Shown here: piece after piece, positions 33,744 through 43,800 of the stretch | How the letters are laid out: the number at the start of each line of letters is the position of its first letter | Position numbering within the stretch: position 1 is the first letter of the stretch | NCBI GenBank assembly: GCA_947168885.1 | Contig: CAMVNQ010000010.1 | Coordinates: 45,701-109,700, forward strand | Length of the DNA stretch: 64,000 nt | DNA from: an uncultured Clostridia bacterium | Lineage (GTDB): Bacteria; Bacillota; Clostridia; Oscillospirales; Ruminococcaceae | Direction: 5' to 3' | Made by a program: the position numbers and the translations under genes | The notes under the pieces: model-generated | The model's database searches: none | What the model was told of the DNA's origin: nothing | What the model saw: the letters and a program-made list of their open reading frames with translations, nothing else

Positions 33744-33980
33744 TCACACGCGAACTCCGAAAGTACCCTTTTTTATCAGCGGTCCGGTTTCACCCAGCGG
33801 ACCTGTTTCCTTCAGCGGTCCTGTCTCGTTCAACGGACCTGTCTCGTTCAGCGGTCCAGTTTCCTTCAGAGGACCTGTTTCGTTCAGCGCGCCGCCTGCC
33901 ACAGTGTCAAGTTCTTCCACAGAAAGCTTGGACTTATTAGCCTGTTCTTCGATTGTCATTTTTACATTAGTGTTCTCCAT
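33744..33980 (-). CDS. Putative RiPP precursor 1: double-glycine leader plus NETGPL-type repeats
   Basis: A 78-residue peptide. Residues 1-30 form a leader with KSKLSVEELDTVAGG, the ELDxVxGG pattern seen before the cleavage site of class II lanthipeptide, Nif11-like and bacteriocin leaders. The remainder begins ALNETGPLKETGPL: six tandem hexapeptides of form xETGPL with x = N, K, N, N, K, G, and a basic tail IKKGTFGVRV. There is no Cys, and no Ser in the core, so lanthionine is unlikely; the repeated Thr, Glu and Lys would suit ester or amide crosslinks of the graspetide kind. AAGGAGGACATAACA precedes the ATG. The sister gene lies 40 bp upstream. No modifying enzyme or peptidase-type ABC exporter is adjacent. 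It could also be an unmodified secreted repeat peptide. Confidence 0.7.
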   Translation of the reverse strand: MENTNVKMTIEEQANKSKLSVEELDTVAGGALNETGPLKETGPLNETGPLNETGPLKETGPLGETGPLIKKGTFGVRV

Positions 33981-34020
33981 TGTTATGTCCTCCTTAAATT
34001 ACTTAGTGTTGTGTTTTAAT

Positions 34021-34257
34021 TTATACTCGTATTCCGAAAGTACCCTTTTTTTCCAGCGGTCCGGTTTCACCCAGCGGACCTGTCTCGTTCAACGGTCCGG
34101 TTTCACCCAGCGGTCCGGTTTCGCCCAGCGGTCCAGTTTCCTTCAGAGGACCTGTTTCGTTCAGCGCGCCGCCTGCCACAGTGTCAAGTTCTTCCACAGA
34201 AAGCTTGGACTTATTAGCCTGTTCTTCGATTGTTGTTTTTATATTTGTGTTTTTCAT
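34021..34257 (-). CDS. Putative RiPP precursor 2: paralogue with identical leader core
   Basis: A 78-residue paralogue of the gene just downstream. The leader is nearly identical (MKNTNIKTTIEEQANKSKLS followed by VEELDTVAGG) and the six repeats have x = N, K, G, G, N, G, ending EKKGTFGIRV. Position x varies freely while ETGPL is invariant in all twelve repeats of the pair, so selection appears to act on ETGPL. AGGAGG stands 7-8 bp before the ATG, and a good promoter lies at 34328-34356. Both genes are likely on one transcript ending at 33618-33654. Confidence 0.7.
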   Translation of the reverse strand: MKNTNIKTTIEEQANKSKLSVEELDTVAGGALNETGPLKETGPLGETGPLGETGPLNETGPLGETGPLEKKGTFGIRV

Positions 34258-34327
34258 CGTGGTGTCCTCCTGATAATTGATATTTAATTTTGAACTCCGG
34301 GATTTTTGTTTCCCTTTCTGTAATTAC

Positions 34328-34356
34328 ATAATAACACGTTTTTCCGTATTAATCAA
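34328..34356 (-). promoter_or_regulatory. Promoter of the repeat-peptide pair
   Basis: On the minus strand TTGATT (34356-34351), 17 bp, TATTAT (34333-34328), about 70 bp before the ATG at 34257. The 34357-34567 stretch has no other signal I can support. Confidence 0.6.
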
Positions 34357-34567
34357 TATTCAGATACACGCCGAAATGTCGCTAATACAACACTTCCGAT
34401 ATGATATGTCGCTTAATAGACAGATCGGATCTAAAATATCGTAAAAAGAGTCGGTTTTAATTACAGCAGACAGTAAATAAGGTCCCACAACACGAACTTA
34501 TTTTGCAGAAATCTGTTTCCCTTACGATAGATATGTGTAAAAAGCACAGCAGGCTGAAAACCGGTTC

Positions 34568-34596
34568 TTGACGCAGCTTGCATTAGATGTTATAAT
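34568..34596 (+). promoter_or_regulatory. Promoter of the metallophosphoesterase gene
   Basis: TTGACG (34568-34573), 17 bp, perfect TATAAT (34591-34596), about 40 bp before the ATG at 34636. Confidence 0.75.
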
Positions 34597-34635
34597 ATTC
34601 CATAGAATCATAGAATATAGAAGATCGAGGATTTT

Positions 34636-35794
34636 ATGGTAACACAAAAAGTAATAATCTTGGTGATAGAAATAATCATCGTAATGGCAGTGCTTTTTTG
34701 CAATTCAGCTGCCGCTGAGAAAGAAGCAGTTTGCCTCAGCAAGAAAGCTGGTGTTTGCGGTAAAGCTTTTGTTGATACCTGCATCGGGTTTTTTTCTCAT
34801 AGCGGCGGACAGCATCATTGCCTATAAAGCCATAGGGCTTCTCGGGGCGCTCTATTTAGTGCTTATCGGTGATGTGTTGGGCAGCATAGTCGAGTATTTT
34901 ATCAGGGTAATCATCAAAGGCTGTAAGGACAGTGAGATATACGTCTGCAACCCTGTGCAGCGCGGAATTTTAAGCGTACTTTTCTGTGCGGCGATAACCT
35001 TACTAAGCATATGGAACGCCACACACGTCAGAATGCAGGAGCACCAATGGGTTATAGACGGAATAGAGCAAGAGCATACTTTTGCTTTTGTAAGTGATAT
35101 CCACGCGGGAACAGCGCAGTCGCTTGACAATTTAAAAGGAGTCTGCGAAAAGATCAATCAGCAAAAGCCCGAATTTGTTATCTTATGGGGCGATGTGACG
35201 GACGAACTTACCACATATGACGATATGGTAAAGACCTATGAAATAATAGGTGAGATAGATGCGCCCGTATACTTCATCTACGGCAACCACGACAGGCAGC
35301 CAAACGCATCATTCATCGGCGGAAGGTCATATACCGATGAGCAGCTCACCAAGTCAATAGAGGACGCGGGTATAATAATACTGAGTGATGATTATGTAAA
35401 GGTGGCAGACGACCTTGTTTTGCTCGGGCGCGAGGATATAAGTGCAGGTAATAAGCGCATCGGTTGGGACGAGCTTGAAAACCCCTATGAGGGCGAGGGT
35501 GCTCTGATAGTTGCAGACCACCAGCCGTTTGATAAAGACCAGCGGAAAAAGCAAAACGCCGCGCTTCAGATTTCAGGGCACACACACGCAGGGCAGCTTT
35601 TCCCGCTGAGGTTTATTTACAGTGCAGCAGGCATTGAGACATACGGCGAGTATGAAAGGGATAATACACTCCTTTATGTCAGTGCCGGCGAGAGCGGCTG
35701 GGGAGTTCCCCTCCGCACAGAGGCAAGGTGTGAGTGGGAGCTTATAACGCTGCATCCGCAAAATCATAATAACAAATTACGGTCAAATGAATAA
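34636..35794 (+). pseudogene. Membrane metallophosphoesterase, frameshifted near the N-terminus
   Basis: From the ATG at 34636 (after GAGG, behind a good promoter) the frame encodes a membrane helix, MVTQKVIILVIEIIIVMAVL; it ends after 63 codons. From about 34751 a second frame, shifted by one, continues without stops for 347 codons: further membrane helices (about 1-45 and 70-95), then a calcineurin-like phosphoesterase with FAFVSDIHAG, LWGDVTDE, YGNHDRQ, ADHQPF and ISGHTHAGQL, i.e. all metal-ligand blocks. This resembles YkuE/YaeI-like enzymes. The shift lies between about 34720 and 34790. A start at GTG 34751 would still give an enzyme with fewer helices, so partial function is possible. 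Confidence 0.72.
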
Positions 35795-36009
35795 TCAAGT
35801 GCAGTTCAAAAAAAAAGAGCGGTCAACACAATCTGATTACAAACATTATGTACTCTCCATCATTTTATCCCAATTATAATCTGTTTAGTCACTCTTTAAG
35901 CAATCAAGCCTTAATAATATTCTTATACCGACACCAGCCTTCATCTAATACGCGAAGTCAACACTTGCGCCCCTATCCGAATCAGATATGACATACCAGC
36001 AGCCGGAAT

Positions 36010-36058
36010 AACAGAAAAGCCCGCTCACCGCCGTTTTACACGGCAGCGGACGAGCCTT
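36010..36058 (-). terminator. Terminator of the NRPS-MATE operon
   Basis: Just after the MATE stop on the minus strand, AAGGCTCGTCCGCTGCCGT (36058-36040) pairs imperfectly with ACGGCGGTGAGCGGGCTT (36035-36018), followed by TTCTGTT. The rest of 35795-36009 holds no gene. Confidence 0.65.
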
Positions 36059-36068
36059 GCTGTTTCGC

Positions 36069-37820
36069 TCATTTCTCATCGGATATTCGTATCATTGTAC
36101 GATTCATTCCTATTGAACGGTCATATTCTATTGATGCTGCGATCTTATTCAACGCCGCAATATTGTCAAACTCCTGTTCCCTGCCCTTTTCGACTATCGT
36201 TGGATTAAAAGTCTCTCCCATATCACGCATCGAGATGACAACACACCGGTCTTCCCGCCTGAGTACCACATCAACCACTTCCTCCGGCGATGATCTGTTT
36301 ACTCCAACGATACCGGTCAGCATCTCTTCAAGAGCAAGACAGGTCTTAACGGATATGATCTGGTTCAATCTTTCATTAACCCACGCCTGTGCTTCGGCGG
36401 ACAGCCTGACAGAATCCGGCACATTCATCTTTACGGTAAATTCAAACCTGTCCGGAGACTGCACGGAGGGCAACAGAAAACTTTGAGCGCCTTCTTTGCA
36501 GTGTTTTTTCTCTGACAGAACTAAATATACTATGATGACCACAGAAGCCATGGTATCCGCAGCAATGATCGCAGCCCAAACACCTGTCATTTTGAACATC
36601 GGCGCCAGAACTGCCATAAAGCCCACAGGAAAGACCAATCCCTCCAACGCTGTCATAACAGCCGCAAGACGCTGTTTTTTTATTGCCTGAAAATAGTAAG
36701 ACATGATATAGAAAAATGCCAGTCCGGGATATGAGAACACAAACATACGGATACCTGACTCGCACGCCATGATGACCCCGGGGTCCTTTATCCCGTAAAG
36801 AAACAGTATGATCTGCGGAAAAACCGCAAACAGCAGCCCGATACCTGCGCCACCGCCGATCGCTGTCTTTACAGAGCGTTTAAGCACATATCTTGCCCTG
36901 TCGTAGTCTCCTTCGTGAGCATAAACGGAAACTATCGGTGAAAGCGTCTGAGCAGTCCCGATAAAGATTATATATACCAGAAACAGACTGTTGCTGTAGA
37001 TCGAATAGATCTGCAATCCGACCGCGCCGACATTTGCTGATATCATTGTATTGAGTATCTGCGTTTTCAACATAATATAGAACTGTGACGACGCAGTTGG
37101 AATACCCTTTAAGGATATATTCTTAAGATCACTGAAAAAGCCTCCGCGAAAAGGATTTGTAAAGCGCATCTGCCGCTTTTCGCTGCGAAGATAACGAAGC
37201 ATAAACAAGACACCGAAAACATAACCGATAACGGTAGCAAGTGCTGCGCCCCTGACTCCCATACCGCACACCTTTATAAGAACAATATCCATACCCAGAT
37301 TCACGCAGTTGGATATGACCACCGCCCAGAATCCGGTCTTAGGCGAACCGTCAGCTCTTGAAAAGTAGGAAAGGGTCATGATGAAGCACAGCAGCGGCAT
37401 ACCGCATACCAGTACACTGCCATAATCGCGGACATCTCCGAGAAACGTTTCGTCCTTGCACAATATAGTTGAGATACCGGGCATGAACAGCGTACCAAAT
37501 ACGGCAACGGCGATACCGAATACCACGACCGAGATCATCGACACGGTAAAAATACGGTTTGCCTTATCTTTTTCGTGATCTGCTATCAGGTTTGACGCCA
37601 GAAGACTTCCGCCGATCCCAAGCATCCAGTATACCATATTCACAAAAGCCACGATCGGAAAGCAAAGCTGTACGGCCGGCATCCTTTCAACGCCAACGAA
37701 AGTACTTACAAGTACCGAGTCAACAAACAATGCCATATTATTTGCCATGGTCATTGCAAGAGTCGGCCAGAAAAAATCCTTGTATTTTTTTGAGATCAGC
37801 TTATATCTGTTATCAATCAT
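36069..37820 (-). CDS. MATE-type exporter fused to an RsbW-like ATPase domain
   Basis: A 583-residue protein. Residues about 15-455 are a twelve-helix MATE/MOP-family transporter (FVDSVLVSTFVGVERMPAVQ; SSQFYIMLKTQILNTMISAN). Residues about 465-583 form a soluble GHKL-like domain: CLALEEMLTGIVG in place of the N-box, CVVISMRDMGETFNPTIVEKG like the G1 region, and a last strand MNRTMIRI, parallel to the RsbW-like protein at 5572-6003. The N-box Asn and the Gly-rich G2 loop are not conserved, so ATP binding is uncertain. The ATG at 37820 overlaps the NRPS stop by 8 nt; an alternative ATG is at 37838. Such coupling suggests it exports the NRPS product. Confidence 0.82.
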   Translation of the reverse strand: MIDNRYKLISKKYKDFFWPTLAMTMANNMALFVDSVLVSTFVGVERMPAVQLCFPIVAFVNMVYWMLGIGGSLLASNLIADHEKDKANRIFTVSMISVVVFGIAVAVFGTLFMPGISTILCKDETFLGDVRDYGSVLVCGMPLLCFIMTLSYFSRADGSPKTGFWAVVISNCVNLGMDIVLIKVCGMGVRGAALATVIGYVFGVLFMLRYLRSEKRQMRFTNPFRGGFFSDLKNISLKGIPTASSQFYIMLKTQILNTMISANVGAVGLQIYSIYSNSLFLVYIIFIGTAQTLSPIVSVYAHEGDYDRARYVLKRSVKTAIGGGAGIGLLFAVFPQIILFLYGIKDPGVIMACESGIRMFVFSYPGLAFFYIMSYYFQAIKKQRLAAVMTALEGLVFPVGFMAVLAPMFKMTGVWAAIIAADTMASVVIIVYLVLSEKKHCKEGAQSFLLPSVQSPDRFEFTVKMNVPDSVRLSAEAQAWVNERLNQIISVKTCLALEEMLTGIVGVNRSSPEEVVDVVLRREDRCVVISMRDMGETFNPTIVEKGREQEFDNIAALNKIAASIEYDRSIGMNRTMIRISDEK

Positions 37821-40800
37821 CCCAGTAACCCATCCCATTCAGAAAATCAATAAAAGCGGAAAGGTAACGCTCGGACAGGATAGGCCAGTATATACCGTCA
37901 TTGCACAGAGCAAGTACAGTATAATCGTTATTGACCGGAGTCAGGATTCTTTCTTTCTTAGTTCCCATTCCTACGGTCGTTACAAGTCCGTAAAGCCCCT
38001 TCTGTTTTTCTTTGTCATGCATCGCTTCTTCAAGCGCTTTCGCAAATTCCGCATCCTCCGTCGGTCTGATGAGAATTCCTTTTTCGCCGGCAGCCTTCAT
38101 AATGTCACCATAGGTCACCGTATGATTGTTATAGCAGTTAAACAGGCAGCATTCCTCAGGCGACGATGCCAGTGCGACAACAGACTTTGCCGTTATGTCT
38201 ATCGGGCTGAATTCCACATTCTGGAGCATACGACCATAAGGCATCATGTTCATCGTCACATAGGCTTTCAGTCTGCTTATGAAACCGTTTGAACGGAAGT
38301 TGATCTGGAATATGCTGTCAGAATCTCTTGCCATAAGATTTCCGACACGGATGACCTTTGCATCCGCACCGTCAGCAGCCGCCTGAAGCACCAGTCTCTC
38401 GGAAAGGAATTTTGAACTCAGGTATTGATTGTCGAGTATCTGTCCTTTGTACAGTACCTGCTCATTATAGGTGAACATCTCGTGTTCATCATCTGCGGAG
38501 ATCTCTCCCGCGGAGCTTATCGTGGATATATGGACATATCTGATACCGCGTCCGACAGCATAGTCAAGACCGTTTTTCACGCCCCCGACATTCGTATCAT
38601 AAATATCAGTCCCGGCAGAAAAATGCTTTACCGAGGCAGCACAATTGATAACAGCATCAAGCTTCACATCATCGAACGCTCTGAAAGATTCAGCATCGGT
38701 TATAGCGCCCTCCTTCACGAAGAGCCGGATACCGTTCAGCTCGGAGTAATCATGATCGAAATAATAGAAGAGCTGTGCTTCAAGCCTTGCAAGCGGAGCT
38801 TTGTCATTCTTTCCTCTGAGCATACAGTAAACCGATACGTCTTCTGTCTCAAGCAATTCATGCAGCACATGGATGCCCAGAAAACCCGTCGCTCCCGTAA
38901 GAAGGACACGGCGAAGTCTGCGTCTCTGACCGGATGTATAGTTTCCGATCGTGTTTTTTCTCAGGCGTTCGTGAATGGATGTATAATCATAGTCACGGAT
39001 ATCACATTCATCCTTGTCGGTTACGGTAGAAGCGGTACTTGTATTTTCTCTTACAAAGGCTGCGAGCTTTCTCGGAGTAGGATTATCAAATATGTCCTTG
39101 TACCGGATCTCATAGCCTCCGTTTGAAGCAGCTATTGTGAGCTGTGTTGCCAGCAGCGAGCTTCCTCCTATGGCAAAGAAATCATCGGTCGCGCCGACTT
39201 CATCCGTTTCAAGTATCTGCGCAAATATCCGGCAGAAGAATTCCTCATCGTCATTAACGGGAGCCACATAATTTCTTGTTATAACAGGCTCGGGCAGCGC
39301 CTTTCTGTCCAGCTTGCCGTTGGGCGTATAAGGCATACTGTCAAGCTGTATCAGTACCGTAGGCACCATATAAGGCGTAAGTCTTGACGAAAGGAATGCT
39401 TTCAGTTCCGCCGTATCAACATTTTCATCAGCAGTGAAATAGCCGCACAGGTGATCGGTCTTTCCCAATTTGCGGATGATGACCGCAGCCTCGCGGACAG
39501 ACCGGTAAGCAAGCATAGACTGCTCTATCTCACCGATCTCAACACGGAGTCCGCGCAGCTTGATCTGATTGTCGCGCCGTCCTAGCACCATGAAATTGCC
39601 GTCCGGAAGTCGGTAGCAGAAGTCGCCGCTCCTGAAATAGGGAACATCGTTTATATGTACAAATCCGGCGGCGGTTTTCTCGGGGAGGTTGTGATAGCCT
39701 CTTCCGACACCATATCCTCCGATATACATTTCGCCCACAACACCGTCGGGCAGCATCTTACCGTCAAGATCGCGTATATCGCACTGTACATTGTAAAGCG
39801 CATTGCCGACGGAGGTCATATATTCTTCACGGACGATACGGGTATTTGAGATGATCGTGATCTCGCTGGGACCGTAACCATTGTATATATCCATATCCGA
39901 ATATTCCCGGATCCGGTCATACAGTGCCGGCAGGAAAGGCTCGCCTCCCACAGAGCACATACGCGCCGAAGAGACGGCCTCGGCAAACTCCTGCACCGAC
40001 ATATACTGCAGAAGTCTTGACGGTGTCATCATACCGATAGCCTCGGGCTTTGTTTCCTTTATAAGCTTCACCATAAGACCTATATCACGGTTCTGCTCAT
40101 CATCCGCAAATATCAGCCGCATTCCGTTTGTAAGGCAGCCCATGATATCCAGTACGGATATATCGAAAGATACCGTTGCGGTCTCAAGCACGCTCGCAGG
40201 CTTGTCGGGTCTTGTAAAAAAGTAATTGTTCCCGGGAACAGGCAGCAGAACATTTGCCAGTCCCCTGTTCGTAAGCTCAACGCCTTTGGGTCTTCCTGTG
40301 GAACCGGAAGTATAGATCATATAGCTTAACCGGTCGCCGTCAACAGTAGTGGGCAGATCCGTTTCGTCGTTCTCCTCAAGCAGTTCACGGACAGAAATGT
40401 GTTTCGGCAGATCGCGGTCAGTGATGATGAAGTCCGCCTCCGAATCCTCCACGACATAGTTGACACGCTCTTCGGGATACTCGATATCCATCGGGATATA
40501 GCAGGCACCGGCTTTAAGCACAGCAACCATTGATACGATGAGGTCTGCCGTACGCGGCATTAGCAGTACTATCCTGCCATCGTCCCTGACACCGCGTTTT
40601 CTGAGCGCGTGCGCTATCCTGTTGGCTCTGCGGTTCAGTTCATCGTAGGTCAGAGTGATACCCTGACAGGTAAGTATGGGAAGATCGGGATGCTCCGAAG
40701 CCATACGCTCTATGACCCGATGTACCATGGTCTCTTTAAGAGGATGGAATTTGTAGCTTATCGCTTCGTTTCCAAGAGATATATCGCTTATCTTTAGGAC

Positions 40801-43800
40801 CGACAGATCCTTTGTACAGAACCATTTTTCGATCAGATCACCCATACACTGCGCAAAGCAGCGGATATACTCCCGTGAATAGAGCACATCGTTATAATCG
40901 ACCTGGATATAATACCGGTCTTCAAGCAGCACATTAACCATTGTTTTATAGCGAAGGGAATCAAATGCTATGCGTCCTCTCACATAAGTTCTGCCGCCGA
41001 GAGTGATGTCGTCATATATCTTTCCGTGATAGGTGTAGAAAAATTCCGGGTGAACATCGAACTCACCGGCAAGCTTTGTGAACGGATAAAGCTGGTTCGC
41101 CATAGTATCCATCCAAACGCTGCTAACATTTCTGAACAGCTCCTCTATACTTTCGTTTCTGTCCTCTTTCAGGACAAGTGGGAGCGTTCTTACCAGAAGT
41201 GCTACAGTATTCCGGGCAGAAAGATCCAGACGTCCGTTGGAAACAGTCGCCAACTGGAGCTTGTCTTCTGAGTTGAACTTGCTGAGAACGATAAAGAGCG
41301 CAGACATAAACAGAACATTCTGGCTGATACCGTGTTCCTTACAGAGCTTATCCACAAGCGATGCGCTGATGCCGACGCGCTCAATACCAAGCTTTCCTTC
41401 GTCTGCTTCTCCTTTGAGATTGGGTGTAAGCACAGTCGGTGTATCGGCTATGGCAAATCTTCCGGCATAGTATTCCCTGCTTTGGATATAAGCCGAGCTG
41501 TTCTGCATGATCTTTTCATTTACGCTGATCTGATAACCGTCTGTTCCTTCGGCAGACAGTTCTCTGCCGTCGTAGGCGGCAGCTATATCCCTGAATACGA
41601 TATTCAGAGATCCTCCGTCAACGATAAGGTGGTGGAAAACGGACAGCAGTATTGTAGAATCCGGAGTCTTTATTATTCTGAAACGGAACAGTGATCCTCC
41701 GTTCAGATCAAACGGGATCGCCGCAAATTCTCTCGCCTGTTCATCGGTAAAGCTGTCCGCTCTGACAATTGTGATATCCTGCGAGACAGGTCTTGTGTCA
41801 TCCCGCTTCTGCAGAATATCGCCGCCCTTGGATACAAGCGTAACTTTAAGGTACTTGTGGTGCCCTATCGTCATTGCTACTGCATTTTTAAGTCTTTCAG
41901 CATCAACATCCGCATTGAATCTGATGATGTTCGGCAGATGATACCCTATGCTTTCGGGGTGCGAGATACAGTCAAGATATATTCCCAGCTGATTATCCGT
42001 AAGAGGATAGTATTCCCTTGCTGCAGCCTTACCCGGGCTGTCTGTTCCGGTATTACCGGTGTCGGTCGAAGCTTTCAGTCTTGCAGTCTCTTCTGCGATC
42101 CGGGCAACGCTGCGCAGCTTCATAAAATCGCTGACGTGCAGAGAGATCCCGTATTTTTCATATATCGCCGATATTACGGATATCAAGGTGAGCGAAGTAA
42201 GACCAACTGTGAAAAGATCGTCATGTATGCCGAAATTATCCGTTGTCAATGTCTTTGAAACGAGCTCAAAGATCTGCTTTTCATCCTCTGTTGACGGTGC
42301 TTCAAATGCTCTTCCTTCGGATATGTCTATCTCACATTCCCTAAGCACTTTTACCGCTACCTTGCCGTTGGGTGTCATAGGAAATTCCTTCAGACAGGTG
42401 TAGTACGACGGTACCATATAGGGAGGAAGCTTTTTGCTGATATGTTCCCTTATGGCTTCGGCTTTGATACCGGATATATTCTTTTTCAGAGTATAGAAAG
42501 CGCAGAGATGCTCTGTTCCACCGACTGTCCGCACCACAACCCGCGCGTGAGCGATACCGGGATAATTGCCGATAGTATTTTCTATTTCCTCAAGCTCAAT
42601 CCTTAGTCCTCTGAGCTTTATCATTCCGTCATTGCGACCCAGGACAAACACTTCGCCTTTTTCGTCCTTGTACGCAAGATCTCCGGTGTTGCAGTATCTT
42701 TCGCCTTCTATGACAGGAAATCTCATTCTTGTCTTTTCTTCGTCACGGAAATAGCCGATAGCTACACCCGCTCCGCCAACATACAACTCACCTACAGCAT
42801 AAGGCGGAAGTTCATTTCCGTCTGGGTCCGCTATGCGGTCCCAGACATTTAGCATAGTAAAGCCGGCAGATACCCTTGAGGATTCCATTTTCTTCTGATG
42901 TGAAGCAACGGTGACCTCAGTGGGTCCGTAGGAATTGAATATCTCGCATGCCGAATGTTTTCTCAAAGCATTATAAAGGCGTCCGGGGAAACCTTCTCCG
43001 CCAATTATCATCAGCTTTATGTCGGCAAGCGCGTCCGCAAACGCCGGCACCTCAATATACTGGAGAAGCCTCGTAGGAGTCGAGCCCATAGCGTCTATAT
43101 GCGCTGATGTTATCAGACCGGCAATTGCCGAAGGATCTACTGCCTCCTCATCACTGCACAGGACGACCTGCAATCCGTTCAGCAACGTGCCGAAGATCTC
43201 ACGCAGAAATACGATGAACGATACGCTTGAAAGACACAGCATTTTTGTGCATTTTTCTTTCAGGCAATATAACGGAGCATTCTCGGGTTCGGCCGCCACA
43301 TAGTTTGTGATGCCCCGGTGTGAAAGCACGACGCCTTTTGGGCGTCCTGTGGTACCGGAAGTATAGATAATGAAGCACATATCGTCCGGAGTGACGGTCA
43401 CAGGAGGCTTTGAAGTGTCGGTTTCCTCAGCAAGCGAGTTATAGCTCACCGCTTTGGGCATAGAACTCTCGATTCCGGCGATGTCCGTCAGTATCAGTGC
43501 CGCTTCACTGTCCTCAACTATCTGATCTATCCTCTCTCTCGGATAATCCGGATCCATTGTAATGAATACAGCGCCCGCTTTAAGCACGCCGAACACGCTG
43601 ACTACAAGAGCACTTGTACGTCTCATAAGAAGAAGCACTCTGTTTCCGGGCTTTATGCCGCGCTTTATCAGCGCATTTCCAAGCTTATTCGCAGCATCAT
43701 CCAGATCCTTGTACGTCATCGTCCGGTCTGCGGCAAAAAGCACTTCCTTATCGGGAGAAAGTGCGGCAAGCCTTTCAAACACAGCGTTTACCGTACCATC

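Noticed and set aside
33780..34160. CRISPR-like repeat array
   Set aside because: The 18-bp periodicity comes from hexapeptide coding repeats without spacers; no cas genes are present.
33744..34257. Sortase LPXTG-like signals (PLxETG) in the repeat peptides
   Set aside because: The order is PLxETG, not LPxTG, it repeats many times, and there is no membrane anchor.
33703..34287. A 194-codon plus-strand frame with Ser-Gly-Pro-Val repeats
   Set aside because: It is the antisense of both repeat peptides and of the gap between them. The minus-strand genes have strong ribosome sites, a promoter and a recognisable leader.
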